A stretch of DNA of 9,289 bases from the NCBI GenBank assembly GCA_937967805.1, contig CALBTC010000275.1, positions 1 through 9,289 of the forward strand. Direction: 5' to 3'. Made by a program: the position numbers and the translations under genes. The notes below the pieces were generated by a model. It saw only the letters and a program-made list of their open reading frames with translations, was not told where the DNA came from and searched no databases. Source of the DNA: an uncultured Anaerolineaceae bacterium. Its GTDB lineage: Bacteria > Chloroflexota > Anaerolineae > Promineifilales > Promineifilaceae. Of the stretch, positions 1 through 5,425 are shown piece after piece. Numbering within the stretch: the first letter of the stretch is position 1; each line of letters starts with the position of its first letter.

Positions 1-56
1 CTTCGGCCGATGCCGGCACGCTCAACGGCTGGAGCATCACCGTTTGTTCGCCGTAG
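1..56 (+). CDS. 3' end of a gene with a proprotein-convertase P-domain-like C-terminus (partial)
   Basis: The frame beginning at base 3 reads ADAGTLNGWSITVC and ends at a TAG at 54-56. This resembles the last beta strand of the P/Homo B domain (consensus roughly DxGxLNxWxL), a beta-sandwich appended to subtilisin-like proteases and to many secreted bacterial proteins. Only 17 residues are visible, so the rest of the protein and any catalytic domain cannot be judged. The gene runs rightward and converges on the small leftward membrane gene; a palindrome at 69-96 sits between them. The domain call rests on motif resemblance recalled from the family; it is plausible but short. Confidence 0.5.
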   Translation, partial: SADAGTLNGWSITVCSP

Positions 57-68
57 AAATCTAATGTT

Positions 69-96
69 GTAGGGGTGGTTCGCGAACCGCCCCTAC
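69..96. repeat. 28-bp near-perfect palindrome, GTAGGG...CCCTAC type
   Basis: Arms GTAGGGG and CCCCTAC enclose the centre GGTTCGCGAACC. All 14 base pairs match except T76/G89, which would be a G-U wobble in RNA. The element lies between two converging genes, so its transcript could form a terminator-like hairpin from either side, although no T-run follows. The stop codon of the leftward gene (TAG, 98-96) overlaps its edge by one base. It has the same length and the same outer GTAGGG as the element at 729-756 but a different core. Confidence 0.85.
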
Positions 97-305
97 TATG
101 CGCCTTCTCGGGAGAGGGTGCGGCCCCAGGCATGGCTGGCAAAGAAAACGGCCGCACCAATCTCCACACCGCGCCCGACAACCAAGAAGACCCGGTCCGC
201 CTGGAAAACCGAATACGCTACCACCAGCCAGATGCCCACATTCAGCAGCGCCGCCACAAAATAAACGAGTGCCGATTTGATGTACCAGCGGGTCAGTGTA
301 GGCAT
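96..305 (-). CDS. small membrane protein, 69 aa, possibly an internally deleted member of a longer family
   Basis: I chose the ATG at 305-303 because it lies one base after the TGA of the upstream VOC gene, which suggests an operon with translational coupling; a longer in-frame reading up to 416 would overlap that gene. The product begins MPTLTRWYIKSALVYFV, with a hydrophobic segment at about residues 11-31 and a second, less hydrophobic one at about 38-60, and ends with a basic, polar tail (WGRTLSREGA). From memory, the N-terminus resembles Chloroflexota membrane proteins of about 150 residues that begin xTLTRWxIKxxLVYF. The stretch LLNVGIWL up to HAWGRT resembles the last two helices of the same proteins, as if the middle helices were missing. 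No catalytic or metal-binding residues are visible. Function unknown. Confidence 0.6.
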   Translation of the reverse strand: MPTLTRWYIKSALVYFVAALLNVGIWLVVAYSVFQADRVFLVVGRGVEIGAAVFFASHAWGRTLSREGA

Positions 306-306
306 A

Positions 307-687
307 TCAATTCCTTTCTTCGTTTTCGGCCGTCCAAAATTCCAGCCGGTGTCCTTCCGGATCAAGACAGTAAAAGGCCAGCGCGTTCCACCTTCGCTTG
401 AGTGGTGTGGTGGCAATGCCCAGCTTCTCCAGCTCCGTTTTCACGGCTGCCACATCTGCCACTTCCAGGGTTAACGTCATTCCCTGGCCCTGCACGGCCG
501 TAATCGTGGTCCGAGCGGCGTTGGCAATACTTAAAAAGCTGGTGTCCGTCAGTTGAAATTCAACAAACCAATCATTGGCAAAGACAACGGGCAACTTCAG
601 CCGATCTTTGTAGAAAGAAACCGTTTCCGGCCAACGGTGGCAGTACAAAATAGTGTTCGTCCGTTTGGGTTCAATCAATGAGTTCAC
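307..687 (-). CDS. VOC-superfamily (glyoxalase/bleomycin-resistance fold) protein
   Basis: A 126-residue protein, the usual length for a single-module VOC protein with two beta-alpha-beta-beta-beta halves. The first half has the typical helix ETVSFYKDRLKLPVVF (about residues 21-36). The second has TLTLEVADVAAVKTELEKLG (71-90) and ends with the family signature DPEGHRLEFW (109-118). Glu75 and Glu116 sit where metal-binding glutamates are common, but I cannot assign the full metal set, so enzyme, antibiotic-binding or other roles remain open. The start is taken as GTG at 687-685, because an upstream ATG hits a stop after two codons; TTG at 678 is an alternative. No clear Shine-Dalgarno is seen. 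Its TGA at 309-307 is one base from the ATG of the small membrane gene, so the two are probably co-transcribed. Confidence 0.85.
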   Translation of the reverse strand: MNSLIEPKRTNTILYCHRWPETVSFYKDRLKLPVVFANDWFVEFQLTDTSFLSIANAARTTITAVQGQGMTLTLEVADVAAVKTELEKLGIATTPLKRRWNALAFYCLDPEGHRLEFWTAENEERN

Positions 688-726
688 TTTTTCATTTTAC
701 CTGATTTATAGGACGGCTGGCATTTC

Positions 727-758
727 TTGTAGGGTCAAGGCATGCCTTGACCCTACAA
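727..758. repeat. perfect 32-bp palindrome, GTAGGG...CCCTAC type
   Basis: The sequence is identical to its own reverse complement over 16 base pairs: arms TTGTAGGGTC and GACCCTACAA around the centre AAGGCATGCCTT. Its 28-bp core (729-756) has the same length and outer six bases as the palindrome at 69-96. It lies in the divergent space between the VOC gene and the glycosyltransferase gene. It could act as a cruciform, a protein-binding site or a mobile REP-like element. Palindromes of this GTAGGG design are, as I recall, scattered through Chloroflexota and cyanobacterial genomes. Confidence 0.9.
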
Positions 759-861
759 TTACCGCCTTTCGCGGGCACGACATCTTCGGGTTCATTGTTT
801 GCCCATTGCTCTGGGGATTGATACGATTCGCCAGGCAATAGCCAGCACCATGAATGGAAAT

Positions 862-912
862 CTCACGCCAAGTTGCCAAGTGCGCCAAACGGTCTTTGCG
901 ACTTTGCGTGAG
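862..912. repeat. long imperfect inverted repeat (19-bp arms, 13-nt loop)
   Basis: Left arm 862-880 starts CTCACGC and right arm 894-912 ends GCGTGAG. Of 19 opposed positions, 16 are Watson-Crick pairs, one is a G/T wobble (874/900) and two are C/T mismatches (869/905, 877/897). The right arm ends 12 bases before the Shine-Dalgarno of the glycosyltransferase gene, so in the mRNA the hairpin would lie in the 5' leader. The words GCAAAGTCGCAAAG (reverse strand) resemble a very common environmental repeat type, recalled from memory. This and the palindrome at 727-758 are the only structures I see in the 248-bp gap. Confidence 0.8.
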
Positions 913-923
913 GCTATTTTCGT

Positions 924-930
924 AGGAGTG
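924..930 (+). promoter_or_regulatory. Shine-Dalgarno that fixes the TTG start of the glycosyltransferase
   Basis: AGGAG at 924-928 lies seven bases before TTG at 936-938. The first in-frame ATG (960) has no comparable site, and the GTG at 928 hits a stop after four codons. The TTG is therefore the best supported start. Confidence 0.7.
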
Positions 931-935
931 TTCTT

Positions 936-2150
936 TTGCTGAAATCTTTGTGGCGGCAAATGGCCGTTCGTCACTCCCTCATCATTTTCCTGGCACTGCG
1001 CCTTTTTTTGAGCGGCTGGGCAATTGTGGCGCAGGCGGCAAGCCCTGTGCCAGAGGTGGCGGATGAACGGATACGGCCGTATCTCAACCAACCTATCCTC
1101 AACGAGGGCGCGGCCGGACTGCTGCTGGGGCCGTGGCAGCGGTTTGATGCCCTGCACTACACCCGCATCGCTGCCGAAGGATACACCCATCCCGAAGATT
1201 CCGTCTTCCCACCGCTGTACCCGCTGCTGATTTGGGCGCTGGGCGGACTGGTTGGTGGGTCTCACGCGGCGCACATGGCTGCCGGCATTCTTATCTCCAA
1301 TGCCGCATTGCTGGGGCTGCTCATCTTGCTGCATAAAGTGGGCAGCGACCTCATCGGGCCAGAACATGCGCCCCGGCTGCTGCTTTATTTTGCCCTGTTT
1401 CCCACCAGCTTTTTCCTCTTTGCGCCGTATTCGGAGTCGCTGTTTCTGCTGCTGACGCTGGCATCGCTTTGGCTGGGGTATAACAATCGGCTGGAATGGG
1501 CCGGGCTACTGGGGCTGCTGGCGGCGCTCACCCGTCTGACGGGCTGGGTGTTAGTGGTGCCGCTGGTCTACCACTTTTGGCGGCGGCATTTGGGACAAGG
1601 GGCGTGGAAAATTTCCCCAGTTGGCAGTTGGTATCCAAGATTGTATGGGAAGGCTGCGGCCGTTTTTTTACCCATGATCGGTTTTCTGCTGTTTGTCCTG
1701 TACCGCAGCCTGCTGGGGCTGCCCGGCCTGGGCCGCATTTACGCCGAATATTGGTTCCAGCGCACCGGCATCCCCGGCACCGATTTGCTGCGCGCCTTAC
1801 CGGGGATGTTTGGCCTGGGCACAGGCCGCGCCGGGGAGTTTACGCTTTGGTTTGACTTTTTTGTTACGCTGCTGCTGCTGGTGACGACTATTTGGGCTTT
1901 TTTCCGCTGGCAGCGTCGGCTGGGCTGGGGATTGTACGCCGCCATGCTGCTCTTTTTCATGCTGCTGCCCAGCTCTGAGTTCAAACCGCTTTACTCCTTT
2001 TCCCGCTACGCCCTGGCCTTCTTCCCTACCTTTTTTCTGCTGGCGACGGCGGGAGCAAACAGCAAAATTCACCGGCTAATTTTGTATCCGTCTATCATGT
2101 TATATCTTTATTTTTCTGCCCAGTTTTTTATATGGGGCTGGGTAGCTTAA
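936..2150 (+). CDS. PIG-V-like mannosyltransferase family membrane glycosyltransferase (GT-C fold)
   Basis: A 404-residue polytopic membrane protein. After a first hydrophobic segment (about 12-35) comes a loop with WQRFDALHYTRIAAEGY (67-83), which matches the WDxxHYxxIAxxGY motif of the PIG-V/GT76 family; Asp71 is the expected catalytic acidic residue. FPPLYPLL (91-98) and FPTSFFLFAPYSESLF (155-170) are further family motifs. About eight to ten more hydrophobic helices follow, to the C-terminus YFSAQFFIWGWVA. Eukaryotic PIG-V adds mannose to GPI anchors from dolichol-phosphate mannose; bacterial relatives are thought to mannosylate lipids or surface glycans from polyprenyl-phosphate sugars, and the substrate here is unknown. 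Start choice: TTG with a well-placed AGGAG. The gene runs into a YjbQ remnant three bases after its stop, in the same frame. Confidence 0.85.
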   Translation: MLKSLWRQMAVRHSLIIFLALRLFLSGWAIVAQAASPVPEVADERIRPYLNQPILNEGAAGLLLGPWQRFDALHYTRIAAEGYTHPEDSVFPPLYPLLIWALGGLVGGSHAAHMAAGILISNAALLGLLILLHKVGSDLIGPEHAPRLLLYFALFPTSFFLFAPYSESLFLLLTLASLWLGYNNRLEWAGLLGLLAALTRLTGWVLVVPLVYHFWRRHLGQGAWKISPVGSWYPRLYGKAAAVFLPMIGFLLFVLYRSLLGLPGLGRIYAEYWFQRTGIPGTDLLRALPGMFGLGTGRAGEFTLWFDFFVTLLLLVTTIWAFFRWQRRLGWGLYAAMLLFFMLLPSSEFKPLYSFSRYALAFFPTFFLLATAGANSKIHRLILYPSIMLYLYFSAQFFIWGWVA

Positions 2151-2153
2151 ATT

Positions 2154-2387
2154 TTGCGCCGCCTGTTTGACGAAATTGTAAATCCGGACCGGCATTATGC
2201 GCACAATGCGCGCTGGCACGATGGCAACGGCCACAGCCATGTGCGTGCGGCGCTGCTGGGTCCGTCGTTGACGGTGCCGTTTGTGAACGGCCGTCTCACC
2301 CCGGGCACCTGGCAGCAAATCATCTACGTAGACTTCGACAACCGGCCACGACAGCGGGAGCTAATCGTCCAACTGATTGGCGCGTAA
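2154..2387 (+). pseudogene. 5'-truncated YjbQ/UPF0047 family remnant
   Basis: The 77-residue frame contains the C-terminal half of the YjbQ (UPF0047) family: NPDRHYAHNARWHDGNGHSH (about 10-29), VRAALLGPSLTVPF, NGRLTPGTWQQIIYVDFDNR and RELIVQ. YjbQ proteins are about 135-140 residues, and E. coli YjbQ has been linked to a secondary thiamine-phosphate synthase activity. The N-terminal half, including the HTTA/HTSA-type motif, is missing: the homology begins directly after the glycosyltransferase stop codon, in the same frame. No Shine-Dalgarno precedes the TTG at 2154 and the fold would be incomplete, so I call it a decayed fragment left by a deletion. A functional short protein made by reinitiation is possible but unlikely. 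Confidence 0.75.
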
Positions 2388-2419
2388 TATTCATCTGGCT
2401 CTGCTCACCTGAATGCAGT

Positions 2420-2944
2420 ATGATTGCCGCCATGAGGCTAAAAATTCGCCCGGAAACGGCCGCAGATGCCGACCAGGTATTCGCAGTAGAAGCCGCCGCC
2501 TTTGATCGTCCAGCCGAAGCTGAACTGGTGCAAAAATTGCAGCAGAGTGGAGTGGAAACCATTTCCCTCGTGGCTGTGCTGGATGATGAGGTGGTCGGGC
2601 ACATTTTATTTTCACCTATGACAATAAAAAATGACGAGGAAGAATGGACGGCCGTGGGCCTCGGCCCGGTTGCCGTCTCCCCCAATCATCAAAATAAAGG
2701 TATCGGCTCAGAGCTGTGCCGCGCTGGCCTGGCCGCCTGTTTGCAGGCAGGCTATGAACTGGCCTTTGTCCTCGGCCATTCCAACTACTATCCACGCTTT
2801 GGCTTTACGCCGTCTGCCCCGCTGGGCCTGCGCTGTGAGTTCAACGCGCCAGACGAGGCATTTATGGTCACCGAACTGGTACCCGGCGCGCTGCACAACA
2901 AGCGCGGCACGGTTTATTACTATCCGTTGTTTAGTGGCGTTTAA
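2420..2944 (+). CDS. GNAT family N-acetyltransferase, YhbS-like
   Basis: A 174-residue single-domain GNAT protein that would transfer an acetyl group from acetyl-CoA to an unknown acceptor. The N-terminus LKIRPETAADADQVFAVEAAAF is the usual first strand and helix. LGPVAVSPNHQNKGIGSEL (81-99) holds the acetyl-CoA pyrophosphate-binding loop (QNKGIG, 91-96), and GHSNYYPRFGF (119-129) is typical of the YhbS/COG3153 subgroup. The domain appears complete. ATG at 2420 is given; ATG at 2432 (MRLKIRPE) is equally possible, as neither has a clear Shine-Dalgarno. The gene starts 33 bases after the YjbQ remnant and is followed by a paired repeat at 2952-3014. Confidence 0.85.
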   Translation: MIAAMRLKIRPETAADADQVFAVEAAAFDRPAEAELVQKLQQSGVETISLVAVLDDEVVGHILFSPMTIKNDEEEWTAVGLGPVAVSPNHQNKGIGSELCRAGLAACLQAGYELAFVLGHSNYYPRFGFTPSAPLGLRCEFNAPDEAFMVTELVPGALHNKRGTVYYYPLFSGV

Positions 2945-2951
2945 AGTCACT

Positions 2952-3014
2952 CAGGGCTGGCAGTCCTGGTTTCAATAGGATTAACCTTGTTCGGGATCAG
3001 GGCTGCCAGTCCTA
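2952..3014. repeat. pair of 17-bp imperfect palindromes (CAGGGCTGSCAGTCCT)
   Basis: Copies at 2952-2968 and 2998-3014 match at 15 of 17 positions (they differ at the centre and the last base). Each is itself nearly palindromic, with eight opposed pairs around one central base (one G/T wobble in each; one end mismatch in copy 2). The copies can therefore also pair with each other around a 29-base spacer. They fill the 97-base gap between the GNAT and CYTH genes. There is no T-run after either, so a terminator role is not obvious; they look like a REP-type doublet. Confidence 0.65.
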
Positions 3015-3041
3015 GGCCACACTAATTTCTTGGACTTCCCA

Positions 3042-3569
3042 ATGACCCACAAGTATGCTCAAATTGAACTCGAACGGCGTTGGCTGCTGGCCAAGCTGCC
3101 CGATTCGCTGCAAAACAGCCAGGATTACCAGCTCATCGAGGACCGTTACATCACCGGTACGCCGCTGCGCCTGCGCCGCATGACCGACGCCGGCGGGCAG
3201 GTCACCGCCCGCAAGCTGACCCAAAAATACCAGGCAGATGATCAAACCGCCTACGCCACCACCATCACTAATTTTTACCTGGATGAGGCCAGTTACACGT
3301 TGCTGGAAACCTTACCTGCCCGGCTTTTGGTGAAGAAGCGGTACAAGTTGGCGGACGGCCGTTTCCAATTCAGCATCGACCAGTTCAGTGGTCCACTCAC
3401 CGGTTTGGTCCTGGCCGAAATTGAGCAGCCAGACCTACACAGCCTGATGCAGGTTCCCCATCCCCCCTTTGCCCGGCACGAAGTCACTGAAGACTCCCGC
3501 TTCACCGGCGGCGCGCTGGTGCAGCTCGATAAAAAACAAGGCCAACAGCTTTTACAAGATATTAATTAG
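3042..3569 (+). CDS. CYTH domain protein (triphosphate tunnel metalloenzyme family)
   Basis: A 175-residue single CYTH domain, the usual size for the bacterial family, whose members hydrolyse tripolyphosphate or related phosphoanhydrides inside an eight-strand beta tunnel. Visible motifs: IELERRWLL near the N-terminus (the family ExExK signature with Arg13 in place of Lys), LRLRR (about 48-52), TARKLTQKY (basic strand), LVKKRYKL (about 104-111), FSIDQFSGPLTGLVLAEIEQ (acidic strand pair, Asp and ExE) and HEVTEDSRFTGGALVQ at the C-terminus, matching the usual VTxDxRYxNxxLA. ATG at 3042 is preferred because it gives the standard N-terminus; TTG at 3030 would add four residues. Neither has a good Shine-Dalgarno. 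The substrate cannot be predicted from context. Confidence 0.85.
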   Translation: MTHKYAQIELERRWLLAKLPDSLQNSQDYQLIEDRYITGTPLRLRRMTDAGGQVTARKLTQKYQADDQTAYATTITNFYLDEASYTLLETLPARLLVKKRYKLADGRFQFSIDQFSGPLTGLVLAEIEQPDLHSLMQVPHPPFARHEVTEDSRFTGGALVQLDKKQGQQLLQDIN

Positions 3570-3596
3570 GTGAGAAATGGGGTAATTAAGTGCCCA

Positions 3597-3625
3597 AATT
3601 ACTCAATTACTCAATTGCCCAATTA
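3597..3625. repeat. short tandem octamer AATTACTC/AATTGCCC
   Basis: AATTACTC occurs twice in tandem (3597-3604, 3605-3612), followed by the variant AATTGCCC (3613-3620) and AATTA. A related AATTAAGTGCCC lies just upstream (3584-3595). It is in the 175-bp space between the CYTH gene and serA, upstream of the serA promoter. The spacing and number of units are too small for a CRISPR array. Confidence 0.7.
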
Positions 3626-3641
3626 AAGCTTTATAGAACGT

Positions 3642-3669
3642 TTGCCACACTTCCAACCCCGACTATAAT
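3642..3669 (+). promoter_or_regulatory. probable sigma70-type promoter of serA
   Basis: TTGCCA (3642-3647, five of six matches to the -35 consensus) is followed after 16 bases by a perfect TATAAT (3664-3669). Transcription would start near 3676, giving a leader of about 70 bases before the serA ATG. I see no riboswitch-like or attenuator-like structure in that leader. Confidence 0.6.
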
Positions 3670-3744
3670 TCCCTCGTACCTTACCCACACCCAATATCCC
3701 AAAATCGCACGGCAGCAAACAATTATCACAACAAAGGGAGACCT

Positions 3745-5328
3745 ATGTACAAAATATTGATCTCAGACAAATTGGGGCAGGCTGGGCTGGATCGGCTCGA
3801 TCTGGCCAAAGATGCCCAATACGACATGAAGCCCGGCCTTAGCAAAGAAGAATTAATGGCTATCCTGCCCGAATATGATGCCCTCATCATTCGCAGCGGC
3901 ACCAAGGCCGATGCCGACATCTTGCAAGCAGGCACCAATCTAAAAGTGGTGGGCCGCGCCGGCATTGGTGTGGACAATGTAGACGTGCGCACCGCCACCA
4001 TGCGCGGCATCATCGTGATGAATACGCCCCAGGCCAACAGCATTGCCACTGCCGAGCAGGCCATCGCCCTGATGCTGGCCGCCAGCCGCCACACGGCCCA
4101 ATCCCACGCCTCGCTCAAAGATGGCGAATGGAAGCGTTCCCAATTTGTGGGCACGGAGCTGTACCGCAAAACGTTGGGCATCATCGGCTTTGGCCGGATT
4201 GGCCGCCTGGTGGCCAAACGAGCCCAGGCATTTGGCATGGAAATTCTAGCCTACGATCCCTACGTCTCTGAAGAAGTCGGGCAGGAACTGGGCGTCACTC
4301 TGGTTGATCTTGACGATTTGCTGGCCCAGTCCGACTACATCAGCCTGCACACTGCCCTGCTGCCGGAAACGGAAAAAATCATCAATGCCCAAACCATCAG
4401 CCAGATGAAGCCGGGCGTCATTTTGATCAACGCGGCACGCGGCAAGCTGATTGATGAAGAAGCGCTGGCCGAAGGTTTAAGAAACGGCCGCATTAAAACG
4501 GCCGCGCTCGACGTCTATCAAAAAGAGCCACCGGAAAACAACCCGCTCATTGGTCTGCCCAACGTGCTGCACACGCCTCACCTGGGGGCCAGCACTGAAG
4601 AAGCCCAGCGGGATGTGGCCACCCAAATTGTGGACCAGGTGCTGGACGCCTTGCGCGGTACCGATTTCCGCAACGCCATCAATTTGCCATTCCAGGCCGG
4701 ACCGGATTTTGCCGAGACACGGCCGTACATGGAGTTGGGTGAAAAATTGGGCCGGCTGCACTGCTATCTGGCCGATGGGGCCATCCGCCGCGTTGAAATT
4801 GAGGCACGGGGTGACACGGTTAATGCGCTCATCAAACCGATTGCTGCCGGGCTGCTTAAAGGCATCCTGGAAAAATCGATCAGCGATCAGGTCAACTACA
4901 TCAACGCTCCGCTACTGGCCGAAGAAAACGGCATCACCGTAGCCCAAACCAAGGCCGCCGGCTCGCAGGATTATTCCAACCTCATCTCCTGCCGCGTCAC
5001 CTGGGACGGCGGCGAGCGCACCCTGGCCGGGATGCTGTTTGGCGGCGTCGAACCGCGCATCGTGCAGGTGGATGATTACAAGCTGGACGCCCGCCCCGAT
5101 GGGCACGTCCTGGTGATGCAAAACAAAGACGTGCACGGCGTCATCGGGCAGGTCGGCACCATTTTAGCTGCATACGAGGTAAACATCGCCGAATGGCGCA
5201 TGGGCCGCGACAAGCCCGGCGGCCAGGCGCTCTCCTTCATCAACCTGGACAGCCAGCCCAGCAAGGAAGTGCTGGAAGCGCTAAAAAAGATTCCGGCCAT
5301 CACCCAGGTAAAACTGATCACCTTGTAA
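3745..5328 (+). CDS. serA: D-3-phosphoglycerate dehydrogenase
   Basis: Catalyses NAD-dependent oxidation of 3-phosphoglycerate to 3-phosphohydroxypyruvate, the first step of serine synthesis, in the cytosol. At 527 residues it has the length of the long (type I, mycobacterial/Bacillus-like) form. Visible features: GFGRIG nucleotide-binding loop (148-153) with acidic Asp171 after the next strand; catalytic Arg232 (NAARGKLID), Glu261 (ALDVYQKEP) and His279 (TPHLGAST). An intervening allosteric substrate-binding domain (about 320-450) and a C-terminal ACT domain (about 454-527, VLVMQNKDVHGVIGQVG) follow. The ACT domain suggests feedback by serine or another amino acid. Start: ATG with GGGAG at 3736-3740, four bases upstream, behind a good promoter. 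No serC or serB is adjacent, so it appears to be a single-gene unit. Confidence 0.97.
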   Translation: MYKILISDKLGQAGLDRLDLAKDAQYDMKPGLSKEELMAILPEYDALIIRSGTKADADILQAGTNLKVVGRAGIGVDNVDVRTATMRGIIVMNTPQANSIATAEQAIALMLAASRHTAQSHASLKDGEWKRSQFVGTELYRKTLGIIGFGRIGRLVAKRAQAFGMEILAYDPYVSEEVGQELGVTLVDLDDLLAQSDYISLHTALLPETEKIINAQTISQMKPGVILINAARGKLIDEEALAEGLRNGRIKTAALDVYQKEPPENNPLIGLPNVLHTPHLGASTEEAQRDVATQIVDQVLDALRGTDFRNAINLPFQAGPDFAETRPYMELGEKLGRLHCYLADGAIRRVEIEARGDTVNALIKPIAAGLLKGILEKSISDQVNYINAPLLAEENGITVAQTKAAGSQDYSNLISCRVTWDGGERTLAGMLFGGVEPRIVQVDDYKLDARPDGHVLVMQNKDVHGVIGQVGTILAAYEVNIAEWRMGRDKPGGQALSFINLDSQPSKEVLEALKKIPAITQVKLITL

Positions 5329-5336
5329 AAATCAAT

Positions 5337-5414
5337 GACTACAACGAATTAGAATAATCAACGAATTTTACGCTTGAAATCTCAATTCGTTCTTTACTTA
5401 AATTCGTTGTAGTC
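5337..5414. repeat. nested inverted repeat between converging serA and glycoside hydrolase genes
   Basis: Outer arms GACTACAACGAATT (5337-5350) and its exact complement (5401-5414) are 14 bp and perfect. Inside are arms AACGAATT (5360-5367) and AATTCGTT (5384-5391). The word ACGAATT is thus present four times, twice in each orientation. The stem is AT-rich. Reading leftward, five T residues (complement of 5327-5331) follow the structure by five bases, so it could help terminate the leftward transcript; on the rightward strand no T-run follows. It may equally be a mobile or cruciform repeat. Confidence 0.75.
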
Positions 5415-5425
5415 CATTTAATAAA

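Noticed and set aside
75..401. 108-codon rightward open frame
   Set aside because: It lies antisense to the VOC and small membrane genes, has no Shine-Dalgarno, and its product is Arg/Pro-rich without family features.
688..735. Possible leftward promoter of the VOC gene (TATAAA on the minus strand near 707-712, TTGACC within the palindrome)
   Set aside because: The spacing between the two elements is about 22 bases and no other acceptable -35 is present, so I do not list it.
792..1367. 191-codon leftward open frame
   Set aside because: Antisense to the glycosyltransferase, Gln/Arg-rich, no recognisable domain; open by codon bias of the real gene.
936..2387. A glycosyltransferase-YjbQ fusion protein interrupted by a sequencing error at the TAA
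   Set aside because: The glycosyltransferase ends with a natural-looking family C-terminus and the YjbQ part lacks its N-terminal half, so removing the stop would not restore a sensible protein.
3597..3625. Possible CRISPR remnant
   Set aside because: Units are 8 bp in direct tandem with no spacers.
3726..4238. 170-codon leftward open frame
   Set aside because: Antisense to serA, which is unambiguous.
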